A DNA stretch of 64,000 nt from Flavobacterium sp. 1 (GCF_002797935.1 NZ_PGER01000001.1:2604001-2668000); one strand, 5' to 3'; shown: positions 1-10,551, numbered from the stretch's first letter. The notes: generated by a model not told the origin, from the sequence alone. Translations and numbers: made by a program.

Positions 1-307
1 TATAAAAAATACCAATTGCTCTGTTCAAAACTTCTCCACTTATTTCTAATGCCAAAACGGTATTTTGAAAAGTTGGTTTTGCAGGATTGTTGGCAATAGC
101 TTCAATCTCTTGGACATTAATTTTCAAACCGTAATCAAAAGCAGGTTTAAAATCTTCGTCTTTAATAGCACTAAAATCAGGTGCTTGATACTGTAAAACA
201 CTTTTTTGCAATAGTGGGTTTTTCATTTTTATATCATTATTTTGAGCCTGCAGTGAAAAAACAAAACACAACGAACTGATAAAGAGTAATCTAGCTGAAA
301 TCTGCAT
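1..307 (-). CDS. M3 family metallopeptidase (peptidyl-dipeptidase Dcp-like), N-terminal part
   Basis: The gene runs off the left edge; only about 102 N-terminal residues are present. They begin with a signal peptide (about residues 1-21, ending LQA-QNN), so the enzyme should be exported. The following NPLL...YQAPDFSAIKDEDFKPAF and NNPAKPTFQNTVLALE segments are the typical start of M3 oligopeptidase/Dcp proteins, zinc enzymes that trim small peptides. The HEXXH zinc site lies outside the window, so activity cannot be judged. The ATG at 305-307 was chosen because it is followed directly by the signal peptide. It is divergent from the DUF1569 gene. Confidence 0.8.
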   Translation of the reverse strand, partial: MQISARLLFISSLCFVFSLQAQNNDIKMKNPLLQKSVLQYQAPDFSAIKDEDFKPAFDYGLKINVQEIEAIANNPAKPTFQNTVLALEISGEVLNRAIGIFY

Positions 308-424
308 AGTTAATATTTTTTTAACATTAAATTGTAAATATAACAAAAAAACTGTTCTCTGTTTTATTATCACAAATAGTACTAAAAATTTTAAATATTT
401 AATACTATTCATACAAAAAAAATA

Positions 425-432
425 TATATTTG
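425..432 (+). promoter_or_regulatory. -7 promoter box of the DUF1569 gene
   Basis: TATATTTG fits the Bacteroidota consensus TAnnTTTG and ends 24 bases before the ATG at 457. No convincing -33 element was assigned. Confidence 0.55.
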
Positions 433-456
433 TCCTAATTAGTTTAAACTTAAAAC

Positions 457-900
457 ATGAGTTCTATATTCGACAAAATTGACAATCAATCTATTATAGA
501 TAGAATCAGTATTCTTGAACCAGATAGTAAGCCATTGTGGGGAAAGATGTCAGTGGATCAAATGCTTAAACACGCCAATGAAACTATTATTGTTGCATTT
601 GGCGAAAAGGATATAAAAGTAAATTTTATTTCTAGACTTTTGGGCAAAATGTCAAAAAAGAATATCTTTAATTTTGGATTTAAAAAAAACAGTCCAACTG
701 CCAAAGAGTTTATTTTTACAGCAAAGTATGATTTTGATCAAGTAAAAACCGAATTGATAAAAAACTTTGGTCGTTTTACTGAAAAACCTGTACCCATTAC
801 AGTAATGGATCATCCTTTTTGGGGAAGAATGACCTATAAAGATTGGAACAAATTGATGTGGAAACACATTGATCATCACTTGAAACAATTTGGCGTTTAA
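457..900 (+). CDS. DUF1569 family protein (DinB-like fold)
   Basis: A 147-residue cytoplasmic protein without signal peptide. It shows the DUF1569 pattern: an early KMSVDQMLKHANE segment (about 30-42), HPFWGRM (about 119-125) and a C-terminal KHIDHHLKQFGV. The spaced histidines resemble the metal-binding pattern of DinB/YfiT-like four-helix proteins; this is inference from the family, not a demonstrated site. Function is unknown. The gene stands alone, with a TAnnTTTG box just upstream and a broken endonuclease gene 30 bases downstream. Confidence 0.8.
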   Translation: MSSIFDKIDNQSIIDRISILEPDSKPLWGKMSVDQMLKHANETIIVAFGEKDIKVNFISRLLGKMSKKNIFNFGFKKNSPTAKEFIFTAKYDFDQVKTELIKNFGRFTEKPVPITVMDHPFWGRMTYKDWNKLMWKHIDHHLKQFGV

Positions 901-929
901 TCCCCAACCCCATAAAAGAACACTCATTT

Positions 930-1576
930 ATGAGTATCATCAGGCATAAGCATTTCTTTCTATCCTATTCTGAAGAACACGAACAAGCTGAATGGACGGC
1001 TTATTATTTAACAGCGCAATCCCGGTATCAGCATCATTACGAGCACCCTTATTTTAAACAAGACCCACTTGTAGATACCGAATTGGCTCATTGGAAAACT
1101 ACAAAGACACAGGGTACGACAAAGGACACCTCTTTCCAGTAGCAGATATGAAATTTTCGGAAGAAGCTTATTCAGAAACCTTTTATACTTAGAATGTTGC
1201 ACCTCAAAACAGAGCTTTTAATGCTGGAATATGGAATCGGCTGGAACAAAAAGTCAGATATTGGACCGATAAATACACGGCTCTCTTTATAGTGACCGGA
1301 AGTATTTTGCATGACAAATTATTGAAGATTGGCGATGAGGAAGTTTCGGTACCTCATTATTTTTTCAAAATCGTGGTTCGGGTTGAAAATGACGGTTTGA
1401 ATATGATTTCGTTTTTGGTTCCTAATGAAAAATCAGATTTGCCGCTCTATACATTTGCCACGACTATTGATGAGATTGAACAAATTACAGGAATTGATTT
1501 CAACCAGAAATTATCTGAAAAAATAGAAGAAAAAATAGAAAAAGAGTTAAGCTATAAGGAATGGAGTTTTAGTTGA
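930..1576 (+). pseudogene. DNA/RNA non-specific endonuclease (NUC1/EndoG family), broken
   Basis: Three frame-separated pieces add up to one EndoG/NucA-like protein. Piece one has the N-terminal YSEEHEQAEWTAYYL motif. A one-base frame change at about 1093-1098 then leads into NYKDTGYDKGHLFPVADMKF, which carries the DxGH-type catalytic motif with its histidine. The same frame meets a TAG stop at 1190-1192, between FYT and NVAPQNRAFNAGIWN, where family members have serine; one base change explains it. The last piece (from about 1292) continues TGSIL...VSVPHYFFKIVV to the normal C-terminus. No signal peptide precedes the first motif and only 30 bases separate it from the previous gene, so the 5' end also seems lost. 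The gene is very probably dead. Confidence 0.85.
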
Positions 1577-1582
1577 AAAAAA

Positions 1583-1656
1583 CGCAAAGTCCGCAAAGAA
1601 TTACGCAAAGTCCGCTAAGCTTTGCGTCCATAGCGTAATTCTTTGCGGACTTTGCG
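1583..1656. repeat. Long perfect palindrome of CGCAAAGTCCGC type
   Basis: A 24-base arm at 1583-1606 is perfectly complementary to 1633-1656, with a 26-base loop that itself contains another CGCAAAGTCCGC-like copy. The unit occurs three times in or around the arms. It lies between the dead endonuclease and trmD and overlaps the region where the trmD -33 element should be. It could act as a terminator-like hairpin or be a REP-type repeat. Confidence 0.75.
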
Positions 1657-1669
1657 GTTAAAAAATTTG

Positions 1670-1677
1670 TACCTTTG
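1670..1677 (+). promoter_or_regulatory. -7 promoter box of trmD
   Basis: TACCTTTG matches TAnnTTTG and ends 19 bases before the trmD ATG. The -33 position falls inside the right arm of the palindrome, where TTTG occurs at 1642 and 1651. Confidence 0.6.
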
Positions 1678-1696
1678 CCGTTCTTAAAAAAGCAAC

Positions 1697-2374
1697 ATGA
1701 GAATCGACATCATAACCGTATTACCTGAATTATTGAGAAGTCCATTTGAAGCTTCAATTATGAAACGCGCCATAGACAAAGGAATCGTAGAAGTTCATTT
1801 TCATAATTTAAGAGATTATACGACCAACAAGCAAAAAAGCGTTGACGATTATCCTTTTGGCGGCGGTGCCGGAATGGTTATGACTGTTCAGCCAATAGAT
1901 GCCTGCATTACTCATTTGAAAAGCGAAAGATCATACGACGAAATTATTTATATGTCTCCTGATGGTGAAACACTAAACCAAAAAATGGCAAACACCATGT
2001 CAATGTACAAGAATATTATTATTTTGTGCGGCCATTATAAAGGAGTTGACCAGCGTGTTCGCGACCATTTTATAACCAAAGAAATCTCAATAGGTGATTA
2101 CGTTTTATCAGGAGGCGAATTGGGTGCCCTTGTATTATCTGATGCTTTAATCCGACTAATTCCTGGAGTATTAAGTGATGAAACCTCGGCCTTGACTGAC
2201 AGTTTTCAAGACGGCTTGCTTTCAGGTCCTATCTACACCCGACCAGCCGATTATAAAGGCTGGAAAGTTCCCGATGTGCTCTTGAGCGGTCATTTTGCCA
2301 AAATTGACAAATGGAGAGAAGACACCGCCTATGAACACACAAAGAACAGAAGACCTGACTTGTTAAACGATTAA
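1697..2374 (+). CDS. trmD: tRNA (guanine-37-N1)-methyltransferase TrmD
   Basis: Makes m1G37 next to the anticodon of tRNAs reading CNN/CGG-type codons, using S-adenosylmethionine, and so prevents +1 frameshifting. The 225 residues cover a full SPOUT enzyme: [10 protein letters not shown] (53-62), [11 protein letters not shown] (111-121), [12 protein letters not shown] (130-141) forming the trefoil knot, then DSFQDGLL (168-175) with the expected catalytic aspartate, and [13 protein letters not shown] near the end. The usual CGHYEGVDQR has lysine instead of glutamate at residue 115. rplS follows after one small gene, a common pairing with trmD in bacteria. Confidence 0.97.
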   Translation: MRIDIITVLPELLRSPFEASIMKRAIDKGIVEVHFHNLRDYTTNKQKSVDDYPFGGGAGMVMTVQPIDACITHLKSERSYDEIIYMSPDGETLNQKMANTMSMYKNIIILCGHYKGVDQRVRDHFITKEISIGDYVLSGGELGALVLSDALIRLIPGVLSDETSALTDSFQDGLLSGPIYTRPADYKGWKVPDVLLSGHFAKIDKWREDTAYEHTKNRRPDLLND

Positions 2375-2443
2375 TTTTCATATATTTATACTTTCAAATA
2401 AGAATTAGTTCACTTCTTATATAACTTTTAAAAGTATAAAATC

Positions 2444-2815
2444 ATGAAAGAATTAATCTTCAAAGTAACTTTAACAGCTGCTTTTTTCATTTCAGCCATT
2501 TCTTTTGCTCAAGGAATAAATAAAAAATCCTTATTGAATGAACTCAACAAAACTTACGGTATTGCACTAAGTGCAGATGAAAAAACCTCCTTCGAAAATG
2601 CCAACAGTGCATTAGTATTAGAATTGTTTGGTTTGGACGAAAAAAATTTATCAAAAGAAAATCGCGATAAAGAAATTAACAAACTATTTGATAAAAGAGA
2701 CAAAACACTGACTTCGTCATTAGGCATAAACAAATACAGTGATATTAAATCAAAAACAGACGAAAAAATCGCAGAAACCATGCAAAAGGTAAAACAAGCA
2801 AAAATGATTCCTTAA
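2444..2815 (+). CDS. Small secreted protein, function unknown
   Basis: 123 residues with a clear signal peptide (about 1-22, cleavage after SFA before QGI). The mature part is charged and mostly helical, rich in Lys, Asp and Glu, without cysteine or recognised motif. It is probably periplasmic. It lies between trmD and rplS in the same direction, 69 bases after trmD, and may be carried on the trmD message. No family was recognised. Confidence 0.65.
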   Translation: MKELIFKVTLTAAFFISAISFAQGINKKSLLNELNKTYGIALSADEKTSFENANSALVLELFGLDEKNLSKENRDKEINKLFDKRDKTLTSSLGINKYSDIKSKTDEKIAETMQKVKQAKMIP

Positions 2816-2927
2816 TTATTATAGCATTACAAATCAAAAAAATAGCCCTTAATAATAACGGCTTTTTTCAAATAAACCAGCAATTAAATAATTTAAAATT
2901 TATAATTCACAATTCATAATTATTTTT

Positions 2928-2935
2928 TACATTTG
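2928..2935 (+). promoter_or_regulatory. -7 promoter box of rplS
   Basis: TACATTTG fits TAnnTTTG. Transcription would start near 2941 and give a leader of about 65 bases before the rplS ATG. Confidence 0.55.
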
Positions 2936-2940
2936 CACCC

Positions 2941-3006
2941 TCATTAGACCAACCTCTGGCGAAAACCGTGAATGTTGCTCTTTTAAAACCATAAAATAAA
3001 AATAAA
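2941..3006 (+). promoter_or_regulatory. Candidate structured leader of rplS
   Basis: The untranslated leader contains CAAC at 2950-2953, which can pair with GTTG at 2974-2977. Inside lies a GG-cgaaaa-CC mini-hairpin. Ribosomal protein mRNAs often carry leader structures bound by their own product; that this is one is inference from position and pairing only. Confidence 0.35.
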
Positions 3007-3357
3007 ATGGCAGATTTATTGAAATTCGTTCAAGACGAATTCGTAACAAGAAAAGATTTCCCTGTATTTGGAGCTGGAGACACAATCACAGTTTACTACG
3101 AAATTAAAGAGGGTGAAAAAACAAGAACACAGTTTTTTAAAGGTGTTGTTATTCAAAGAAGAGGATCTGGAAACACTGAAACTTTTACAATCCGTAAAAT
3201 GTCAGGAGCAATTGGAGTTGAGCGTATCTTCCCAGTTAACTTGCCAGCTTTGCAAAAAATTGAAATCAACAAGAAAGGTGCTGTACGTAGAGCTAGAATT
3301 TTCTACTTCAGAGAACTTACTGGTAAAAAAGCTAAAATTAGAGATAAAAGAAGATAG
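3007..3357 (+). CDS. rplS: 50S ribosomal protein L19
   Basis: A 116-residue L19, a large-subunit protein at the interface with the 30S subunit. Diagnostic segments are FPVFGAGDTITVYYEIKEG, RTQFFKGVVIQRRGSG, TFTIRKMSGAIGVERIFPVNLP and the basic C-terminus with FYFRELTGKKAKIRDKRR. Length and start are standard for the family. It has its own promoter and leader and ends in a strong intrinsic terminator, so it is probably transcribed alone. Confidence 0.98.
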   Translation: MADLLKFVQDEFVTRKDFPVFGAGDTITVYYEIKEGEKTRTQFFKGVVIQRRGSGNTETFTIRKMSGAIGVERIFPVNLPALQKIEINKKGAVRRARIFYFRELTGKKAKIRDKRR

Positions 3358-3380
3358 TTTACTCTATTTCTTTAATGATA

Positions 3381-3420
3381 AAAAAGTCCCAACCGATGAA
3401 AATCGAGATTGGGACTTTTT
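3381..3420 (+). terminator. Intrinsic terminator after rplS
   Basis: 12-bp stem AAAAAGTCCCAA (3381-3392) with TTGGGACTTTTT (3409-3420), followed by more T. It starts 23 bases after the rplS stop. Confidence 0.9.
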
Positions 3421-3559
3421 TTTGATAATTTTTAAGGGTTAAAAATCACAATTCAGAAATCAAAAGGTACTAAAAATAGCAAATTAGGAATATCACAGAA
3501 TACCCTTTTAATATTATTTTTTTATATTAAATTTAAAACACTATTACAACTTCATTTCA

Positions 3560-3567
3560 TATCTTTG
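3560..3567 (+). promoter_or_regulatory. -7 promoter box of icd
   Basis: TATCTTTG matches TAnnTTTG exactly. It lies about 80 bases before the ATG at 3646, leaving room for a short untranslated leader. Confidence 0.6.
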
Positions 3568-3591
3568 CCCGCCTTATCTCAATCGTTATAA

Positions 3592-5883
<2,292 letters not shown>

Positions 5884-5910
5884 TTTATTTTATTAGTTTA
5901 TATATATTTC

Positions 5911-5936
5911 AAAGACAGCTTGAAAGGGCTGTCTTT
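5911..5936 (+). terminator. Intrinsic terminator after icd
   Basis: AAAGACAGC (5911-5919) pairs with GCTGTCTTT (5928-5936), followed by a T run. Confidence 0.88.
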
Positions 5937-6016
5937 TTTTATACACTTATTTTATCATCTCGTAATCTGAACTCGATCATTAATTTTGGAGCAGAAAGAT
6001 TTGCTTCGCCTGTTCA

Positions 6017-6074
6017 ATCGCTCGGGTGGCATTTTCAGTAAATATCGTCCCGCTTTTCGCTTCTTACGAGCGAT
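6017..6074. repeat. Degenerate intergenic inverted repeat
   Basis: ATCGCTCG (6017-6024) is complementary to CGAGCGAT (6067-6074), enclosing a C/G-richer stretch with CGTCCCGCTTTTCGC. A related fragment (CCCGCTTGTGACGCGATCGG) occurs near 27001-27020. It looks like a worn dispersed repeat. Confidence 0.35.
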
Positions 6075-6131
6075 AGCGAACTGACAAAGAATCTTATATC
6101 CCTCTCATCATGAACCCTTAAGTTGCATTAT

Positions 6132-7145
6132 TTAAAACTTGGTAAAGACTTTAGTCAAAAAACTGTCTATATATTGAATTGTTGGATCAAACCAAGGATT
6201 AAAAAGACAAAAAGAATGTGGCGAATTCTCAAATTCATGAACTTCTGAATAAATACCATTTTCATTCAAAACCTTTCTGTAATCATCACGCCCAGCATGC
6301 ATTCTAGCAACCGAACTGTTAATAAACAATGTTGGCGGTGTAGCAGCACTTACATAACTCAACGGAGAAGCCGTTTCCCAAAGTTTAGGATTTTCTTTTT
6401 TCGAATATCCAAACCAATAGGTACCAGCCGATATTTTCTTGCTGTCATCACCTTCACTTGATTCTGAATGAACAAAAGACAAAGTTCCGTCGATATCGAC
6501 AACAGCATTTACTTGTGATAACGAATCAGAATTGGTTACAGCACCTTCAAAAAGAGGCATATTTCCGGTTGTAGCCATAAAAGCAGCCAATTCGCCTCCT
6601 GCCGAAAATCCAAGAGCAACTATTTTGTTTGGATCAATATTGTACTGATTGGCATTTTCCCGAACCCAGCGAATAGCTGCTTTTAAATCATAAATGGCTG
6701 CTGGAAAAAGTGCTTCAGTCGAAAGACGGTATTCGGGAGTAAAACACACATAGCCTAAACTTGCAAGCTTTTGAGCCATCGGATGGTGCTGCTGTCTGTT
6801 TCCGGAACGCCAGCCTCCACCGTGGATAATAATAACTGCAGTTTGTTTTTTCTTTGCATTCACATCAAAAAAAACATCCAATTTCATTTTTCGCTTTCCA
6901 TAACTGCAATAAACAACATCATTTTTTTGTTTTACAAAATCAAAATGCATTTTTGAAACTATCGTAGTATTGGGAAAATCTTTCACTGTTTTTTTGAAAG
7001 CACTAACTGTGGCATAGGAAGTATCTCTTACATTAGTTATTCCTTTTAAATTTTGAGCATTTAAACTTTGAAAAGAAACTGCAAAAAACAAAGACAGCAT
7101 TATCTTCAGAGTGATATTTTTATAAAAACTTTGTACTAATCCCAT
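6132..7145 (-). CDS. Secreted alpha/beta hydrolase (esterase, BD-FAE/HSL-like)
   Basis: 337 residues with a signal peptide (membrane segment about 15-28, then SLNA-QN). The hydrolase core has the oxyanion motif HGGGW (108-112), the nucleophile elbow GFSAGG with Ser181, and a late ENSPHSF histidine. This HGGGW/GxSAGG pattern is that of carboxylesterases acting on acetylated or feruloylated glycans and other small esters. The substrate cannot be read from sequence. Monocistronic, divergent from the TetR gene. Confidence 0.85.
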   Translation of the reverse strand: MGLVQSFYKNITLKIMLSLFFAVSFQSLNAQNLKGITNVRDTSYATVSAFKKTVKDFPNTTIVSKMHFDFVKQKNDVVYCSYGKRKMKLDVFFDVNAKKKQTAVIIIHGGGWRSGNRQQHHPMAQKLASLGYVCFTPEYRLSTEALFPAAIYDLKAAIRWVRENANQYNIDPNKIVALGFSAGGELAAFMATTGNMPLFEGAVTNSDSLSQVNAVVDIDGTLSFVHSESSEGDDSKKISAGTYWFGYSKKENPKLWETASPLSYVSAATPPTLFINSSVARMHAGRDDYRKVLNENGIYSEVHEFENSPHSFCLFNPWFDPTIQYIDSFLTKVFTKF

Positions 7146-7246
7146 TTATCTTTTTTTTAATTTATTTACAATTCTAAAGATTAAATTTAAGAAAACCATC
7201 CTTTCAGAATCAATCAAACTCAAATTTAAGGCAAAAAAAATTATTC

Positions 7247-7270
7247 ATAAATAAGCGAACATTCATTTAT
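7247..7270. promoter_or_regulatory. Possible operator of the TetR operon
   Basis: ATAAAT (7247-7252) and ATTTAT (7265-7270) form an inverted repeat with a 12-base spacer, just upstream of the -7 box. Position suits an autoregulatory TetR site, but such AT-rich repeats arise easily by chance. Confidence 0.25.
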
Positions 7271-7276
7271 ATTTAA

Positions 7277-7284
7277 TATTTTTG
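7277..7284 (+). promoter_or_regulatory. -7 promoter box of the TetR-MFS operon
   Basis: TATTTTTG fits TAnnTTTG and ends 20 bases before the regulator ATG. Confidence 0.5.
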
Positions 7285-7304
7285 TTTCGTAAAAAACAAA
7301 ACCT

Positions 7305-7895
7305 ATGCGAACAAGAGATACAAACAAAGAAGAAATAGTCAAACAGAAAGCCATAGAAATGCTGGTAAAACTAGGTATTGAAGGCTTTGGAATGAATCGG
7401 TTGGCAAAAGAAAGCGGTGTTTCGGTAGCGACTCTTTACATCTATTATACCGATAAAGACGACTTGATAAAAAAAATCGGTATTGATATTGGCCAAAGTT
7501 TTTTTAACGAAATGGTTAAAGACTTTTCGTCAACTATGCCTTTTAAAGAAGGTTTACGCAAGCAATGGGAAAACAGAGGACGATTTGCATTAAAACATCC
7601 TTTGAATGTTGCCTGTTGGGAACTCTTGAGCCATTCCAGTTATAGAGACTATATTATGGAAGAAAGCTTATCTGATTTCAAAATCATAATGGGTGACTTT
7701 TTTAAAAATGCTATTGCCAAAAAAGAATTACTTCCCATATCGGTAGAAGTATTTTGGAGCGTTGCCTACGGACCTCTCTACTCTTTATTACGTTTTGAAA
7801 ACGAAGGCAAAAATTTTGGAGGAGGTCCTTTTAAACTCACTGAAAAAATAGCAGACGAAGCATTCGAATTGGTCATAAAAGCATTGACACCTTAA
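7305..7895 (+). CDS. TetR/AcrR family transcriptional regulator
   Basis: 196 residues. The N-terminal DNA-binding domain is clear: a helix-turn-helix at about 24-50 (IEGFGMNRLAKESGV, SVATLYIYYTDKDDLI). The C-terminal ligand domain has no recognisable specificity. It is the first gene of a tight three-gene unit with a small protein and an MFS exporter, so it most likely represses that operon and is released by the exported compound. This is inference from the well-known TetR-exporter arrangement. Confidence 0.9.
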   Translation: MRTRDTNKEEIVKQKAIEMLVKLGIEGFGMNRLAKESGVSVATLYIYYTDKDDLIKKIGIDIGQSFFNEMVKDFSSTMPFKEGLRKQWENRGRFALKHPLNVACWELLSHSSYRDYIMEESLSDFKIIMGDFFKNAIAKKELLPISVEVFWSVAYGPLYSLLRFENEGKNFGGGPFKLTEKIADEAFELVIKALTP

Positions 7896-7906
7896 AATAA
7901 TGAACT

Positions 7907-8134
7907 ATGGAAAACCATTTAGAAAACGTATTGGTTTTTGCAACCAATATAAAAACCGAAAACGATAAACAAAAAATAATCAGCACATTAAACGAACATT
8001 CCGAAATACATGAATGGAATGTAGATCAAGAAGATATTGATTGTGTCTTACGGATTGTAACGAACACTTTGTCCGAAGAACATATAATTCATCTTATTAA
8101 TCAGTATGATTTTGAATGTGCTCCATTAGAATAA
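7907..8134 (+). CDS. Small protein, possibly HMA/ferredoxin-like fold
   Basis: 75 residues, starting 11 bases after the TetR gene and ending 9 bases before the transporter gene. The pattern VLVFATNIKT...INEHSEIHEWNVD-type strands and helices followed by DCVLRIVT resembles the ferredoxin-like fold of heavy-metal-associated domains, but the metal-binding CxxC is absent. It could be a small accessory or ligand-sensing protein of the exporter operon. The function is not known. Confidence 0.7.
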   Translation: MENHLENVLVFATNIKTENDKQKIISTLNEHSEIHEWNVDQEDIDCVLRIVTNTLSEEHIIHLINQYDFECAPLE

Positions 8135-8143
8135 ACAAAAAAA

Positions 8144-9418
8144 ATGAAAGATAAAAACACTCAGGCTATACCGTTTACATCCTATCAAAAATTAGCCGTT
8201 TTTTTACTGGCTATTACTCAATTTACCGTCATTCTCGATTTTATGGTAATGTCTCCAATGGGTGATATATTGATGAAATCCCTTGATCTAAAACCAGCAA
8301 GTTTTGGTTTAGTCGTTTCTGCTTATGCATTTAGTGCAGGAATTTCAGGACTGCTTACAGCTGGATTTGCTGATAAATTTGACCGAAAAAAATTATTGCT
8401 ATTCTTTTACATTGGTTTTATTGCAGGAACTATTTTATGCGGAATAGTTACTTCATACTATTGGCTGGTAGCAGCTAGAATCATAACTGGTTTGTTTGGA
8501 GGTGTTATTGGTTCGATTTCTATGGCTATTATTGCCGATTTGTTTACACTTCAACAACGTGGACGAGTAATGGGATTTGTCCAAATGGGATTTGGGGCTA
8601 GTCAAATTCTAGGCATTCCTATCGGATTATACCTTGCCAATGCATGGGGCTGGCATGCTCCTTTTTTATGGGTTGCAGGGATGGCGGGAATTATTGCTCT
8701 GATTATAGCAACAAAACTAAAACCAATTACAAAACATTTAGAAATACAATCAGATAAATCAGCTTTCAGACACTTAATGCATACTATTGCCAAAAAAGAT
8801 TACCGAGTTGGATTTACAGCCACAGCATTACTTTCCATCGGAGGTTTTATGATGATGCCATTTGGCAGTGCTTTTGCCATAAACAATTTGCACATCACCG
8901 AAAATCAATTGCCTATGGTATTCATGATTGCAGGCATAGCGACATTGGTCGTAATGCCGTTAATCGGAAAACTAAGCGACCGCATAGACAAATACAAAAT
9001 ATTCGTATTTGGCTCATTATGGACCATTGTAATGATAACAATTTACACCAATCTTGGGGTTACTCCTTTTGCATTAGTTGCTTTTTTAAATGTTTTAATG
9101 ATGATGGGAATTATGGGACGCATGGTACCATCCACTGCTCTAGTAACAGCAATTCCAGATATGCAGGACAGAGGAGCTTTTATGAGTATTAATTCATCCT
9201 TACAGCAAATAGCTGGCGGTATTGCGGCCGCTTTTGCAGGAACTATTGTTGTACAAAAAGATAAGTTGAGTCCATTGGAACATTATAACACCTTAGGAAT
9301 TATAATTGTCTGTATTTCGATTATATCCATAATACTAATGTACAGAGTGGATAAACTTGGAAAAAAAAGAGCAAAAGAAAAGACAGAGGATCTTCCTTTT
9401 GCAATTCAGGAGATATAA
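8144..9418 (+). CDS. MFS transporter (drug/sugar efflux type)
   Basis: 424 residues with about 12 hydrophobic segments. Between segments 2 and 3 lies the MFS motif A-like GFADKFDRKKLLL (about 76-88), and after segment 4 comes IADLFTLQQRGRVMGF, typical of DHA1 exporters. There is a long cytoplasmic loop in the middle (about 190-220). Co-transcribed with the TetR regulator, it probably exports a toxic small molecule from the inner membrane. The substrate cannot be told from the sequence. Confidence 0.9.
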   Translation: MKDKNTQAIPFTSYQKLAVFLLAITQFTVILDFMVMSPMGDILMKSLDLKPASFGLVVSAYAFSAGISGLLTAGFADKFDRKKLLLFFYIGFIAGTILCGIVTSYYWLVAARIITGLFGGVIGSISMAIIADLFTLQQRGRVMGFVQMGFGASQILGIPIGLYLANAWGWHAPFLWVAGMAGIIALIIATKLKPITKHLEIQSDKSAFRHLMHTIAKKDYRVGFTATALLSIGGFMMMPFGSAFAINNLHITENQLPMVFMIAGIATLVVMPLIGKLSDRIDKYKIFVFGSLWTIVMITIYTNLGVTPFALVAFLNVLMMMGIMGRMVPSTALVTAIPDMQDRGAFMSINSSLQQIAGGIAAAFAGTIVVQKDKLSPLEHYNTLGIIIVCISIISIILMYRVDKLGKKRAKEKTEDLPFAIQEI

Positions 9419-9507
9419 AACACAAACTTTAACTTTTTTTTACACATATTAAACCTTTCATTAATAAGATTATCCAATGAGCATCTAACCCCAAAAAAGC
9501 ACATCTT

Positions 9508-10551
9508 ATGAAAGTTATTTTACAACTTCTTTTAACAGCACTTTTTATAACTTCTTGTTCCAAAAATGATCCCGACCCTACAACTACTTATGTGGATGAT
9601 GATTTAGCAGGTCCAATTTCACGTCCAAAAAGTGGATATGGTGCAGATGGAGAATATACAGTTGCCAAAGTATCGTTTCCCAGTCCCTTGTATAGCGGCA
9701 AAAATGTAACGATATTTTATCCAAAAGAGATCAGTACTGCAAGACCAACCATCTTTTATTCACATCCTTATGGCGGAGAAGAAAGCAGTTACAATATTGG
9801 CTTATATGAGTTTATAGCCAAAAAAGGATATGTGGTTGTTTTTGCTCCTTATCCAACAACGGGAGTCACAGTAGATGAAAGATACAGCACCTTATGGGAA
9901 AGTTTCAAGAAAGCTGTGACCGATTATCCAAATATCATTGACACATCAAAAGTGGGTTTTATGGGGCATTCGTTTGGAGGCGGTGCATCGTTTGCATTGG
10001 CTCACAGAGGTTTTATAGATGAAGGCTGGGGTAAAAACGGCCGTTTTATTTTTGCAATGGCACAATGGTATGCACACCAGATCACAGCCGAGGATTTACA
10101 AAGTTTTCCGTCAAACACAAAATTAATTACCCAAGTTTATGATGATGATGTAACCAATGACCATCGGTTAGCAATTGATATTTTCAACAATATCAATATT
10201 CCAAATTCGGAAAAAGATTTTATTTTAATCAAAAAAAGCGTTCTTCCAACCTATACTTATACCGCCGAACATACATTACCAAATACCCAAACATCTTATG
10301 ATGCCTACGATTATTATGGAATCTACCGTCTTTTGGATGCGCTGATAGATTATAGTTTTAATGGTAATGCCACAGGGAAAAATGTTGCCCTAGGAAATGG
10401 TTCGGCCGCACAGACTAGTATGCCCAGTTATAACGGACAAGCATTAGCTCCGCTGGAAGTTACGGACAATCCTACTCCTGCTTACGCTCAAAGCAAATAC
10501 CAATTTCAATGCAGTTCTATCAACAATCCCCGTCTGGGAAATTGCAAATAG
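9508..10551 (+). CDS. Lipoprotein alpha/beta hydrolase (dienelactone hydrolase-like)
   Basis: 347 residues. The N-terminus is a lipoprotein signal with the acylated cysteine at residue 17 (ITSC-S) and an acidic DPDP...DDD stretch right after it, a pattern linked to surface export of lipoproteins in Bacteroidota. A hydrolase core follows with FYSHPYGG (about 83-90) as oxyanion region and GHSFGG with nucleophile Ser155. A likely acid is in the YDDDVTNDHR segment, and a HTLP histidine comes later. Probably a cell-envelope esterase; substrate unknown. A terminator hairpin follows. Confidence 0.85.
   Translation: MKVILQLLLTALFITSCSKNDPDPTTTYVDDDLAGPISRPKSGYGADGEYTVAKVSFPSPLYSGKNVTIFYPKEISTARPTIFYSHPYGGEESSYNIGLYEFIAKKGYVVVFAPYPTTGVTVDERYSTLWESFKKAVTDYPNIIDTSKVGFMGHSFGGGASFALAHRGFIDEGWGKNGRFIFAMAQWYAHQITAEDLQSFPSNTKLITQVYDDDVTNDHRLAIDIFNNINIPNSEKDFILIKKSVLPTYTYTAEHTLPNTQTSYDAYDYYGIYRLLDALIDYSFNGNATGKNVALGNGSAAQTSMPSYNGQALAPLEVTDNPTPAYAQSKYQFQCSSINNPRLGNCK

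Noticed and set aside
652..927. Minus-strand frame opposite the DUF1569 gene
   Set aside because: Shadow of a gene with clear family motifs; no signal of its own. Many similar antisense frames in gltB, icd, sucC, yidC and the LysM genes were rejected for the same reason.
1292..1576. Separate small gene beginning MTGSILHDK
   Set aside because: It is the C-terminal third of the broken endonuclease, in the same order and spacing as in intact family members.
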